Positions 1 to 9,499 of a DNA stretch of 64,000 nt are shown in pieces. Location of the stretch: assembly GCF_014898815.1 (NCBI RefSeq), contig NW_026515545.1, forward strand, positions 310,001 through 374,000. Reading direction: 5' to 3'. Position numbers and translations under genes: made by a program. Positions within the stretch are counted from its first letter, which is position 1, and each line of letters begins with the position of its first letter. Source of the DNA: Panonychus citri (Eukaryota > Arthropoda > Arachnida > Trombidiformes > Tetranychidae). A model generated the notes under the pieces. It had not been told where the DNA came from. It did not search any database and was given only the letters and a program-made list of their open reading frames with translations.

Positions 1-537
1 CGATATCAAAAGGTTTCTAAAAACGCTCACGTTCCAACTCGTGGAACAGCTCATTCAGCTGGACTTGACCTCTACAGTGCAGTTGATACAGTAGTACCAG
101 CTAAAGGTAAAAACCTGATTGAAACTGACATCATAATCGATCTACCTTTCGACCACTTCGCCCATATCTTACCGAGATCTGGATTAGCCTGGAATAATTT
201 CATCACTGTTGGTGCTGGTGTGATTGATCCAGATTATAAAGGCTCTCTCAAAGTTCTACTTTTCAATTTTGGTGGAAGTGATCATATTGTATCAAAAGGT
301 GATCGGATCGCTCAATTGATAATCCAACCACATACTTTCGTACTATTAATCCAACCTGAATTCGATTTACCATCTCAAGACAAAACATACAACAGTGAAA
401 GTGCTAAAAAGATCGCCAAAATAGAAGAAGCTGATTCTACTCCAAAAGAAATATCCTCACCATCAACTTCAACTAATCAGCTTGTTCAACAAGATAAAGA
501 ATGGAATCAACTGGTGAAAATAATGATAAAAGAGTGA
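1..537 (+). CDS. dUTPase, 5' end outside window
   Basis: Trimeric dUTP diphosphatase, which hydrolyses dUTP to dUMP and pyrophosphate and so keeps uracil out of newly made DNA. The frame is open from base 1, so the start lies upstream of the window. Family motifs are visible in order: AGLDLYS (about nt 61-81), PRSGLAWNN followed by GAGVIDPDYKG (about nt 172-243), and KGDRIAQLII (about nt 295-324). The C-terminal glycine-rich motif V (RG-GGFGS type) that closes over the active site is not seen; a Ser/Thr/Lys-rich tail of about 60 residues replaces it. That tail could be a divergent end or decay. Large DNA viruses and some Polinton-type elements carry dUTPases, which fits the DNA polymerase downstream. 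The TBP-like gene follows in the same orientation 81 nt later. Confidence 0.9.
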   Translation, partial: RYQKVSKNAHVPTRGTAHSAGLDLYSAVDTVVPAKGKNLIETDIIIDLPFDHFAHILPRSGLAWNNFITVGAGVIDPDYKGSLKVLLFNFGGSDHIVSKGDRIAQLIIQPHTFVLLIQPEFDLPSQDKTYNSESAKKIAKIEEADSTPKEISSPSTSTNQLVQQDKEWNQLVKIMIKE

Positions 538-618
538 TATTGGTATTAACGATTCTAATATTACTCACAACTCTATGGAAAGTACTTAACAAAACATTAC
601 CTCATACTTCATCTTATC

Positions 619-1119
619 ATGGAAGAGACAACTTCACTAAAATATAAAATCGTCAATATTGTTTCCTTGTGGAAGTTAGATGGACCTGTTGTTATAAATA
701 TTGATAATTCTGGTAGAAAGAAGAAATTTAACGCTCAAGTCATTCGTAAAAATGGTGGTGTGTTTTTAGTATTTGCGTCTGGAAAAATAACAGCAACAGG
801 GTTTAAAGATGTTACATTACCTGGTTATCTTTTGCAAGAAATATTTACAAATCGGAATGTAACTTTTATCAAAGTCGTTAATATTACTGCTCATAGTTTC
901 CTTCCATACGCATTTAACTCGAGTGATCTGATAAAAACTTTTTCTAGTGTTACTAAATATGAACCCGAAATATACCCTGCTATTTATATGAAAATAGAAA
1001 ATGTAACAATTATTTATTATACTACAGGCTCAATTATAATAACCGGGGCCAAAGAAATTCCTCAAATTGATTCTTCTTTGAATGATTTTCATTCGCGAAC
1101 TATGTTATTTAAAAGATGA
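619..1119 (+). CDS. TATA-binding-protein-like protein encoded by the mobile element
   Basis: 166 residues with the two-repeat saddle layout of TBP. Repeat 1 (about residues 9-80) contains VNIVS, then FNAQVIRK and FLVFASGKITATGFK. Repeat 2 (about residues 81-158) contains YEPEIYPAIYMK and the ITGAK motif. Both resemble the paired core segments of eukaryotic TBP. Of the four DNA-intercalating phenylalanines of TBP, the first two are kept (F37, F52) and the repeat-2 pair are tyrosines (Y119, Y134). The protein lacks the N-terminal extension of host TBPs and is divergent throughout, so it is not a recent host copy. The start codon has a good Kozak context (tatcATGG). AATAAA follows the stop at 1121-1126, and the next gene converges tail to tail. 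The inferred role is TATA recognition at the element's own promoters. The fold call is strong; the function is inference. Confidence 0.85.
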   Translation: MEETTSLKYKIVNIVSLWKLDGPVVINIDNSGRKKKFNAQVIRKNGGVFLVFASGKITATGFKDVTLPGYLLQEIFTNRNVTFIKVVNITAHSFLPYAFNSSDLIKTFSSVTKYEPEIYPAIYMKIENVTIIYYTTGSIIITGAKEIPQIDSSLNDFHSRTMLFKR

Positions 1120-1167
1120 AAATAAAATGAATTAAACTTTTTATCAAATTAATATTCTTTATTTAAT

Positions 1168-1849
1168 TTAACGAAGTAATTCTTCTTCCATATCTGGTTG
1201 ATTATTATTATTATCTTCATTATCATTATTATTGTTATTATTGTCATCATCATTATGGTCCATAATACGCATGAGATTAGCATCTACGAATCGATCGAAA
1301 GCATCAAAATCGAATCCCAAATTTCCATGGTTATTATCATTATTATTATTATTATTATTATTGACATTTTCCTCTGGATTAGCATTCACATTATCATTAT
1401 TATCATCATCATCACTCACATCTCCAACAGCATAATCAAGATCATTTAGAATGACCCATCGAAGCCTACCCAACAAATTATTAACTGTAGGAATGATCCA
1501 ATGAGCATCACGCAAATTTTGTAAAATTCTCATCATACGAATGTGCTGAATACTCAATGGCAAGGCAGGATCTGTCAAATACCTTTAAAGTAAATAATTT
1601 AAAGAAAAAATTAGTTAATTATTGAATAAAATGATTAAATATGAAAATAATTATACTTACTCCATACACTCTATTCGATTCTCTTCATCAGTTAAAAGAA
1701 CAGTTCGTTCAACCGATTCACCTTTAGCAGATTCACAAGTCTTTGGAAAATTTAAAACCGTTTCTGATGTACCATGATAAAAATGAAAAGTAGAGTGAAG
1801 TAGCAAGTAAAATTAAGAAAAAGAAAAGAAAGAAAAGGAAGAAAGACAT
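1168..1849 (-). CDS. Membrane-anchored acidic protein with HWIxP motif (left copy), spliced
   Basis: Unrecognised protein read on the minus strand. The likely start (1849-1847) opens a hydrophobic signal-anchor rich in Phe and Leu. An upstream ATG at 1915 overlaps a TATA box and is unlikely to be used. An intron at 1583-1660 has a GTAAGT donor and an AAAG|G acceptor. It joins an exon carrying TDEENRIECME to the exon encoding HIRMMRILQNLRDAHWIIP and then a very Asn/Asp-rich tail. The hydrophobic start and the downstream part of exon 1 lie in different frames between about 1770 and 1785, so either one indel or an unseen splice is present. An AATAAA on this strand lies at 1158-1163. The middle part resembles the protein at 14618-15001 (NNHREDHWIFPMVDD), so the two form a small family. 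Function unknown; a type II or signal-anchored membrane protein is inferred. Confidence 0.55.
1583..1660 (-). other. Spliceosomal intron in the left HWIxP gene
   Basis: The minus strand reads GTAAGTATAA at the 5' side and TTTACTTTAAAG at the 3' side, 78 nt in all. Removing it keeps an open frame (M-E | Y-L-T-D) with no upstream in-frame Met needed at the acceptor side. Confidence 0.6.
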
Positions 1850-1914
1850 TTTGTGTTTTGAAGTTAACAAAGAGAAGTGAAGATTGAATGATTTTATTTT
1901 GATTGAAGTTGTCA

Positions 1915-1922
1915 TTTATATA
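1915..1922 (-). promoter_or_regulatory. TATA box of the left HWIxP gene
   Basis: The minus strand reads TATATAAA about 66 nt upstream of the chosen ATG at 1849, next to the repeat array that separates this gene from the polymerase. It is one of several clear TATA boxes in the element. Confidence 0.55.
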
Positions 1923-1945
1923 CAAAACAATTAGGTGTTTGATTA

Positions 1946-2640
1946 ACAAGAATGTCTTACGTAATTAATGTTAAAATTAAACAAACAAGTTTTAACCAAT
2001 CACAGTAAAGATTAAAGTAACAAGAATGTCTTACGTAATTAATGTTAATGTTGAACAAACAGGTTTTAACCAATCACAGTAAAGATTAAAGTAACAAGAA
2101 TGTCTTACGTAATTAATGTTAAAATTAAACAAACAAGTTTTAACCAATCACAGTAAAGATTAAAGTAACAAGAATGTCTTACGTGATTAATGTTAATGTT
2201 GAACAAACAGGTTTTAACCAATCACAGTAAAGATTAAAGTAACAAGAATGTCTTACGTAATTAATGTTAAAATTAAACAAACAAGTTTTAACCAATCACA
2301 GTAAAGATTAAAGTAACAAGAATGTCTTACGTAATTAATGTTAAAATTAAACTAACAAGTTTTAACCAATCACAGTAAAGATTAAAGTAACAAGAATGTC
2401 TTACGTAATTAATGTTAATGTTGAACAAACAAGTTTTAACCAATCACAGTAAAGATTAAAGTAACAAGAATGTATTACGTAATTAATGTTAATGTTGAAC
2501 AAACAGATTTAACCAATCACAGTAAAGATTAAAGTAACAAGAATGTATTACGTAATTAATGTTAATGTTGAACAAACAGATTTAACCAATCACAGTAAAG
2601 ATTAAAGTAACAAGAATGTCTTACGTTATTACTGTTGAAG
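1946..2640. repeat. Ten-copy 73-bp tandem array with bZIP and CCAAT sites
   Basis: A unit of about 73-74 bp occurs ten times, marked by ACAAGAATGT(C/A)TTACGT. Nine copies also contain AACCAATCACAG. Two sub-types alternate, one reading GTTAAAATTAAAC and the other GTTAATGTTGAAC. Most units carry the palindrome TTACGTAA (PAR/C-EBP type bZIP consensus) and a CCAAT box (NF-Y type). The array lies between two divergent TATA boxes (1915-1922 minus, 2657-2666 plus), so a shared enhancer is the natural reading. An iteron-like role in replication is an alternative. Confidence 0.9.
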
Positions 2641-2656
2641 ATCTAATTGATCTTAG

Positions 2657-2666
2657 TATAAAAAGG
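2657..2666 (+). promoter_or_regulatory. TATA box of the DNA polymerase gene
   Basis: TATAAAAAGG follows directly after the last repeat unit. The pyrimidine-rich stretch from about 2690 (TCATTCTCATTCTCACTC) is a plausible transcription start and 5' leader for the polymerase. Confidence 0.65.
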
Positions 2667-2800
2667 GTAAACTTTCACTGTTTTAGTATCATTCTCATTC
2701 TCACTCTCTACTTGTCAACATCAAACTTCTTCTTCTCATTATTTCAATCAAATTGACTTTCAATTCTTTGTTTCTACCGGTCCAAAATATAAGTATAATG

Positions 2801-3018
2801 GTTTGTTTATTTCATCATAATTATACTATTTTACTGATTTCATTAATTCACATTACTTTAAAATTCAGTTATACATAGATTTCTTAGCTTTTCCTTTGTG
2901 AAAGCTGATCTTATGTATCCTGATGGATATAGTTCTGTTTCTTAATGAATACAAGCAATTAATATTATATTCTAATTTTGTTTTTATTTTATTATTTTAT
3001 TATTTTGATTTATATTAG
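2801..3018 (+). other. Probable intron directly after the polymerase start codon
   Basis: The downstream frame is open back to 3019, where an in-frame TAG belongs to a TATATTAG acceptor. An ATG at 2798-2800 is followed at once by GTTTGT, a usable but non-consensus donor. Removing 218 nt puts this ATG in phase with codons that encode a CPCC zinc-finger-like segment, similar to the finger further downstream. The donor is weak, so the exact 5' exon is uncertain. Confidence 0.45.
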
Positions 3019-6000
3019 GTTATCATCTGTCCATGTTGTCAACACTCATATGGAAATTTTCAACTATATATTTTACATGATTGTCTCTGTTTAACTCAAC
3101 CATGCTCGAGAAATAGCTTATTTTCAATGGGCACTTCACGTAACAGTCTTGTTATAAGTCATGTGAACAATCCTCCGGTTAGGCGCGAGTCTCCTGAGTA
3201 TATTGATCTCACAGATGATAACAATGACTTAGTTAACATATCCTCTGACGATGATGATGATGATGTTATGGAGGTGACTAATAGTACTCGAAATGAAAAC
3301 GGCGAAGGATTACTTGATGATGAACTTATTAACGAACTGGAACGTTATATGCCTGACCTTAATGCACTATTTCCTGATGAGCTTAACTTATCACAGTTAA
3401 ATAATCCACTTGAACAACAACAACAATATGTTCATTCGATTTCATCATCTGTTGATCCTTACCAGCAACAAGTTATAGATCCAATCAATCAAGAGCGACG
3501 GTTTAATAATGATTTCCAGCAACAACTTTCTGATCTATTTGCGTCAATATCTGATCCAATCAATGAGCAGCTTAATGATCCAATCCAACACCAATTTATC
3601 GATCCAATTCAACACCAACTTATTGATCCAGCTAATCATCAAGTTGTTGATCCAATCCAACACCAACTAATCGCTCCAATTCAGCACCAATTTATCGATC
3701 CGCTCCAACACCAACTAATCGATCCAATCCAACACCAACTTATCGATCCAGCTAATCAGCAAGTTGTTGATCCAATCCAACACCAACTAATCGATCCAAC
3801 TACTCATCAAGTTGTTAATCCAGTCCAACAGCAAGTTGTTAGTCCAGTAGCACAAAACGACTATACATGTTTGAGATGTAATCGTTCATATGCTAGAAAG
3901 TTTTTGATAGCTCATATGCAATGGTGTGGACAATCAACCTCTTCAATTGATAGAGTAATGGCTCCAGATACATTTGGAGTTTTTGTTCTACATGATTCAG
4001 CATTCGCTAGACATTATACAGTCTATCGATATGAAGTTGATGAGGATGAATTTGATATATTAACGATAACGGGTAGAATTATGGATCAAATGATTGGTTT
4101 GTTGAATCATCTCATTCAGCTGTTTGGATGTATTAAATATGGAATTGCAATACGTGGTACTTTCTACAACCCACTTATTGAAGGGGAAAATTTTCGAAAT
4201 GCTACTTTCCAATCACCAATTGATCCATGTTATCTCGGCACTGATAAAAACTCAAGCATAATTGATAAACTGAATGATATACAAGTTAGTATTGATCAAT
4301 TCACTATGAGAGGCTCTGGTTGGATTTTGGTTGATGTGGCTGTTATCGATATTTTTGTTGGAAAGTTTTCACCATATGTTGGAGGATGTATAACCCACAA
4401 GGTTCCAAAGTTTATCGAAACAAAGAGATGTCTGTTATCACTTGAAACTCGTACAGATTGTTTCATGTATTCAGTTTTATCTGCATTACATACAACGCAG
4501 AACCATCCAGAGCGAATATCCAGCTACAGACGTTTTACTCATTTGTATGACTTTTCTGATGTACGAGGTGATGTTGCTGTTGATTCTATTACCAAATTTG
4601 AAAGGAAAAATGACATCAGTATCAACGTTTATTCACTTCTCATTGGTAAAAGAGTTATTGTTCCTCTCAAAATTACTAAACAAGAAAGAATGAGACATGT
4701 CAATTTATTCTTACACAATGGACATTACTTTTACATCAAAAACTTCAATAGATTTGCATCTAAATGTGGGACAAGGAATAGATTTTTTTGTTATAGATGT
4801 CTCTTTTCTTTTCCTGATCAGAACAAATTGGACAATCATGTAACTAACTGTCTCTTGTTCCATCCACAAACTGTGATATTACCATCACTTGAAATGTCCA
4901 TCCTGAAACGAAAAGACTTCAGAAAAGAGAGTAAATTTCCAGTTACAATCTATGCAGATTTTGAAACTTTAAATGTAAAGTTGGAAGTTCCTGGGATAAT
5001 CGCAGATCTGATTCCTTGTAGTTATGGATATGTTGTTGTTGATTGGAATAATCAAATCGTTTATAAAGACTTTGGATTCGGAGACAACATTGGTGAGAGA
5101 TTTGTAAATAGTTTATTTGAAGCTGAAAATTGGATATTTGAGTTCATATATAACAATAAGAAACCACTTGTTATGTCTCAGGCAGATGAAGAAAATTTTC
5201 AATCTTCTAGAGTCTGTCATATATGTCAAGAACCATTAACAGGAAATTCCGTTAGAGATCATGATCATATGACAGGTCTTTATCGTGGAGCTGCACATGT
5301 TAAATGTAACTTGGAATATAAAATGCCAAATACAATTCCCGTCATTTTCCACAACTTGAAAAATTTTGATGGACATATCATAATAAAGGCAATCAATCAT
5401 AATAACTTACAAAATCGTCTTCCTCAGCTGATACCTCACACTATCGACAAATATATTGGATTTACCATTGGTACTTTTCGTTTCTTGGATAGTTTTGCTT
5501 TCCTTCCAGCAAGTCTCGACAAACTTTCAACCACACTTGATACACCAGATAAGGTCAAGTTTTTAACTCAACTGTTTCCAAACGTTGATGTGACACTGTT
5601 GACACAAAAATGTATCTTACCTTATGAATACTTAGATTCATTATCCCGATTTGCTGAAACATCAATACCTGACCGAACTGCTTTCCATTCAAGTCTAACA
5701 GATACTGACATTACCGATGATCAATACAGCTTTGTTCATCAAGTTTGGAATAACTTCTCATGTTGTTCACTTAAAGATCTTCATGATATTTATTTGAAGG
5801 TTGATGTGTTGTTATTAGCTGCGGTATTTGAAAGTTTTCGTTCAACTAGTCTTGATAGTTTCAATATTGATCCACTCCATCATTATTCTGCTCCTGGATT
5901 GACTTGGTCAGCTGCTCTTAAAGTCACACGTATCGAGTTGAAACTTTTCACTGACATTGACATGTTGATGATGATTGAAAAGGGTATTAGAGGTGGTCTT

Positions 6001-6318
6001 ACAATGGTCACTAATCGACATGTTATTCCTAACAATCCAGCTTGTCCTAACTATCGTTCCGATGATGAGAAAAGTTTTCTACTTTACTTGGACGTTAACA
6101 ACCTTTATGGATTTGCTATGTCTGAACGTCTTCCTGTTGATGGTTATGAGTGGGTTGTAGTGGATGATAACACATTATCAGATATACTCAACACCTCTGA
6201 TGATTCTGATATTGGCTTCATATTGGAAATAGACTTGAGTTATCCAGATCGATTACATGATGAACATAATGATTTTCCACTGGCTCCACAAAATGCATAT
6301 TGGATCAGAGTTGTATAG
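3019..6318 (+). pseudogene. Polinton family-B DNA polymerase, main fragment
   Basis: Replicative, probably protein-primed, family-B polymerase. Its frame is open from the acceptor at 3019; the first internal Met is at 3127. In order it has a CPCC zinc-finger-like segment (about 3028-3110), an acidic Asp/Asn region, DPIQHQLI repeats, a C2H2-like finger (CLRCNRSYARKF, about 3868-3930) and a conserved Cys-containing segment (about 4430-4760). A second finger (CYRCLFSF) follows, then Exo I YADFETL (about 4950), a treble-clef endonuclease-VII-like insert (CHIC...VRDHDHMTGLYRGAAHVKCN, about 5215-5320), Exo II FHNLKNFDGH, Exo III YLKVDVLLLA and motif A LYLDVNNLYG (about 6081). The frame stops at 6318, before motif B. 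The remaining palm lies in other frames downstream, with at least two frame changes between about 6310 and 6457, so this copy is broken. Confidence 0.9.
3560..3860 (+). repeat. In-frame DPIQHQ(L/F)I repeats in the polymerase N-terminus
   Basis: About 24-bp units encode variants of DPIQHQLI, DPANHQVV and NPVQQQVV, roughly a dozen copies in one frame. This is an expanded coding minisatellite. It probably forms a flexible Gln-rich linker between the acidic start and the C2H2-like finger. Confidence 0.85.
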
Positions 6319-6456
6319 TCCATACCAAAAGAATCTCATTGAAATTCTTTCAGGCGTTGGTTTGACGAATGTAGCTACTTCCAAATTAGTTACAACTTTT
6401 ACACTAAACTTAATTATGTCATACACTATCGTATACTTAAGTTTTACATTGAAAAA

Positions 6457-7023
6457 TTGAAAGTGGACAAAGTACATCGAGTCCTTAAGTTCAATCAGAG
6501 GGCTTGGTTGTATCAATATGTTGATTTTTGTACGCAAAAACGAACTGCTGCTAATACGGATTTCCAAAAAGATTTCTGGAAGCTCATGGTCAACTCACTA
6601 TATGGAAAAACTATCGAAGACAAACGGAAGCATATAAATGTGGAATTAGCAGTTACTGATACACACGCTGCTAGAGCTTTGAGGAAAAATCATGTTCAAA
6701 AGTTCTTGATACTTGAAGAGGATAAGATGATTTTCGAAATGAAGAAGTTGAAAGTCAAAATGGATAAACCAATTGCTGTTGGCTTTACTGTTCTTGAACT
6801 CGCTAAGTTAAAAATGTATCAACTTCATTATGATACGTTTAAACATCATTATAATGATAACATAGAGTTGATATATACTGACACGGATAGTTTGATTTAT
6901 CATGTTAAGACTGGCGATCTTACTGAAGATCTGAGAGGATTTTCATCAATCATGGACTTTCCAATTATCCAATTGATCATACACTTTACTCAGCTCAAAA
7001 TAAGAAAAAAATTGGTTATTTAA
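6457..7023 (+). pseudogene. DNA polymerase B fragment with motifs B and C
   Basis: Contains motif B (DFWKLMVNSLYGKT, about nt 6568-6612) and motif C (IYTDTDSLIY, about 6870-6900) of family-B polymerases. The two aspartates of the DTD metal site are intact. It is in the same frame class as the main fragment but is separated from it by stops and by a short stretch that reads as polymerase only in another frame. A further frame change lies between about 6940 and 7065, where the conserved sequence continues elsewhere. The catalytic residues are therefore all present, but not in one uninterrupted frame. Confidence 0.85.
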
Positions 7024-7064
7024 AAGATGAATGTCCTGATGATCCAATCATTGAGTTTGTTGGA

Positions 7065-7349
7065 TTGAGACCAAAGCTCTACGCCCTTAAAACTGTCAAT
7101 GGGGTCACAAAGAAGGCAAAAGGAGTCCCGAGAGCGATTTTGAAAAACAAAATCAATTTCGAAACATATACGAACTCTCTCTATGCTGGATTAATCGAGT
7201 CAAATGACTTCATAAGGTTGAACTCTCGTGAACATAATATTCAAATGATAAAGCAAAGAAAGATATGTGTTACTCCATTTGAAGATAAACGATATCTGAT
7301 TGATAACACGAAATCATATGCTTATGGACACTTCAGAACATTAAATTAA
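7065..7349 (+). pseudogene. DNA polymerase B C-terminal fragment
   Basis: Thumb and C-terminal end of the Polinton polymerase: RPKLYAL, then KKAKGVPRA(I), the usual 'K-KGVP' segment after motif C, ending in YAYGH. It lies in a third frame relative to the preceding fragment. Its stop overlaps the convergent protease stop by a few bases (7341-7349), so polymerase and capsid block meet tail to tail with no spacer. Confidence 0.8.
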
Positions 7350-7775
7350 CTTTTTTATTTTCTTATAAATGATTTTTTCATTTCCATCATGGTTACATTT
7401 TTTGAAAATTTTATAGAAACTTGATAAATTTTTTACATTGAACATAAATAAAATACAAAACCATCCACATGCTACCGAGTTATTTCCTTGAAACTTGATT
7501 GAATTCATGTAAACATATTTTGAGTTTCTTTCCAAGAATGTCAATAGAAATCCTTTCGGACTTCTTCCGAAAGAATCAAAATAATGACTTATGTTTTTAT
7601 CATCGATATATATTGCAACCCAGTGACTTCCTGGTTTATTAGACTCATCTAAATTGATAATTATTCCTGCGGGTTTCGTTATTGTTATAGGTAATCGATC
7701 AATCGGATAGACTCCTTTAAACCAACTCAATTTACTACAAATGTTGATTATCTGCTTTGTGGTTAACATGTTCAA
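7341..7775 (-). CDS. Adenain-type cysteine protease (virion maturation)
   Basis: 144-residue adenovirus-protease/Ulp1-fold enzyme of the kind Polintons use to process capsid proteins. The catalytic His lies in GSHWVAIYID and the acidic residue in HYFDSFG. The oxyanion Gln and nucleophile Cys lie in FQGNNSVACGWFC. All these elements are in the expected order and the frame is intact. It overlaps the major capsid C-terminal fragment by 4 nt (7772-7775), the tight packing expected of a virus-like late gene cluster. Length is at the short end of the family. Confidence 0.88.
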   Translation of the reverse strand: MNMLTTKQIINICSKLSWFKGVYPIDRLPITITKPAGIIINLDESNKPGSHWVAIYIDDKNISHYFDSFGRSPKGFLLTFLERNSKYVYMNSIKFQGNNSVACGWFCILFMFNVKNLSSFYKIFKKCNHDGNEKIIYKKIKKLI

Positions 7776-8515
7776 TAATCTAATGAAACTATTCGATCCT
7801 TGTCGATTGTTATAAGATTATCAAATTGAGCGAAGACAACAACTTTTAATGATTTCTTCAATTGAGAATTAAATTTGAGATCACATCTTATAGTACCTCT
7901 TTTAATTAGAGAAAGTGTTCCGTTTTCAGCTCCTATAGATCCGTCAGGAGAAAGGTCAAATCCAAATAATGTAGTATGTTTCTTATAATCTTCATGATTG
8001 ATATGTAGTTGTGGTATACCTTCATCCTGACCTAAACATCGGTAGAGATTAACAAACTCACGCATGTAAAGTCCATCTCTAAAATTAGGCGTGTAAGGTA
8101 TACTTGGTATTGTCATTCCATCAACATTCAAAGCAATATAATTAACACCAAAGTCATTGAAACAAAAAGGATCTTCATTCAAATCCCCCGAATGAGCGGT
8201 TTCTTCTGTCATCCCCATAATGATCCTTCTTGGTAGTATACCAGAATACATGTTATCGATAGATGCTATCATTTGTCCAGCCGGTATTGAAAAATTTCTT
8301 GTATCATTACGTGTTATAAAATATTTTGCTGGACCCTTTTCAAGAGCTAATATGATACTTTTAGATGCTTCAGCAAAAAGTTTTACTCGCTTGATGTGTA
8401 GTGCCAACCTTTCAAATTTTATTTGATACATATCTTTATCAGAAACATCATACTTTATAATCGGAAAACTATCTGAACTTCTAGTGAATCTAAAAATTAA
8501 TGGTATATTATTCAC
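7772..8515 (-). pseudogene. Major capsid protein, C-terminal part (double jelly-roll)
   Basis: The later portion of the Polinton/adintovirus hexon-like capsid protein. It starts with IPLIFRFTRSSDSFPI, matching the conserved joint between the two jelly-rolls, and continues with segments such as PRRIIMGM and the YMREFVNLYRCLG stretch near the C-terminal barrel. The displayed first codon is a GTG; coding resemblance continues a few codons upstream in the same frame. No proper ATG is seen here, so this is the downstream half of a single gene split by a frame change close to 8512-8560. Confidence 0.8.
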
Positions 8516-9012
8516 AAGAAGTTTATCCTGCTCACAGATTGGTAGATGTAATCGAAATAAAGATCAAATGAACCACTTTTGAATGCAGTCTCATGACTTT
8601 CCCTACCAGCGTCACAAGCATTATGTGGTCTAAATAATAAATCTTCAATATATGACTGATAATGGTACATATTATTAGCTTGCATAGTATTAACTGAACC
8701 AATAAATAGATCAATCTGTTCAAATAATGAATTTCCGAAGTCGGAGACAGGAATAATTTTACTAGTTTCAGGTATTTTAGAGCCGTTTTGAGTTTGTATA
8801 CTTATAGTTAGACTTATCATTGATGCAGCCATATCAGTGAAATCTTCACTTGCTGGAACAACGATTTCATAACATTTCGATGATTCTAAACTTGAATTAG
8901 GTCGATATTCAACTTCATAACTTGATTCAATAACAGTTTGTGTTGGTGGTATAGAGAAAATCTGTAACTCAGACTTGCTAGATGGTATTGATGACTCATG
9001 TAAATATTCCAT
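8512..9012 (-). pseudogene. Major capsid protein, N-terminal part
   Basis: First portion of the double jelly-roll major capsid protein. It starts MEYLHESS, then has PPTQTVIESSYEVEY and DFTDMAASMISLTISI, the early strands seen in Polinton hexon-like proteins, and NSLFEQIDLFIGS. It ends at a TGA that overlaps the C-terminal fragment in a different frame. Its start codon overlaps the preceding gene (9012 is shared), as in a compact late-gene cluster. The split is best explained by one small indel. Confidence 0.8.
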
Positions 9013-9461
9013 TATGAAAATATGTCTTTATTTTTGTACTTAACCTTCTGTCTTTTAGCTTCAGATTTTTTAGCTTTTGACTTTTTAGCTCTAGACTTTT
9101 TAGATTTATCCTCTAATGTACGTTTTCTTATACCATTTCCATATTGATCAATTAACTTTTCTATTTCCCCTAATCCTTCCTTAGCTGCGGTTTTAAGACC
9201 ATGTTTTGCTTGTGTTTTAGCTGTTGAAAAGTTTCTATTTGCTAGAACATCTGACCCAACATTAATTCCTGTTCTCAATAGATGTTTCCCTAGAAATTTT
9301 AAAATTGGATACCCGAAACGTTTCAAAGTTGACCCTAATCCATATCCACGTTGGTATGGATTACCTGCATAAACAGAAATGTCATTAAATCCATTTCCTG
9401 ACTGACTTAAGAAGTGTTTCGTGAAATCACTATCACACGCACAATAAACTTTACGATTCAT
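9012..9461 (-). CDS. Basic virion core-like protein (Polinton PX type)
   Basis: 149 residues. The start contains NPYQRGYGLGS, then LKRFGYPILKFLGKHLLRTG and DVLANRNF, a pattern repeatedly found next to capsid genes in Polintons and compared by others to adenovirus core/minor proteins. The C terminus is a Lys/Arg/Ser/Ala-rich tail with SKKSRAKKSKAKKSEAKR repeats, suited to binding DNA or serving as a nuclear localisation signal. It lies between the major capsid and penton-like genes on the same strand. The frame is intact. The name of the family is from memory; the basic tail is directly visible. Confidence 0.65.
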   Translation of the reverse strand: MNRKVYCACDSDFTKHFLSQSGNGFNDISVYAGNPYQRGYGLGSTLKRFGYPILKFLGKHLLRTGINVGSDVLANRNFSTAKTQAKHGLKTAAKEGLGEIEKLIDQYGNGIRKRTLEDKSKKSRAKKSKAKKSEAKRQKVKYKNKDIFS

Positions 9462-9499
9462 ATCTCTTTTATTATGATGAATGAAATTGTTACATATTC

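Noticed and set aside
1198..1449. Ile/Ser-rich open frames on the plus strand
   Set aside because: They are complements of the Asn/Asp-rich tail of the minus-strand gene.
1946..2640. CRISPR array
   Set aside because: Whole units of about 73 bp are near-identical with no unique spacers, and the context is eukaryotic; it is a tandem repeat.
8512..8560. Programmed ribosomal frameshift joining the two capsid halves
   Set aside because: No slippery heptamer with a convincing downstream structure is seen, and several other genes in the same element are broken in the same way, so decay or sequence error is simpler.
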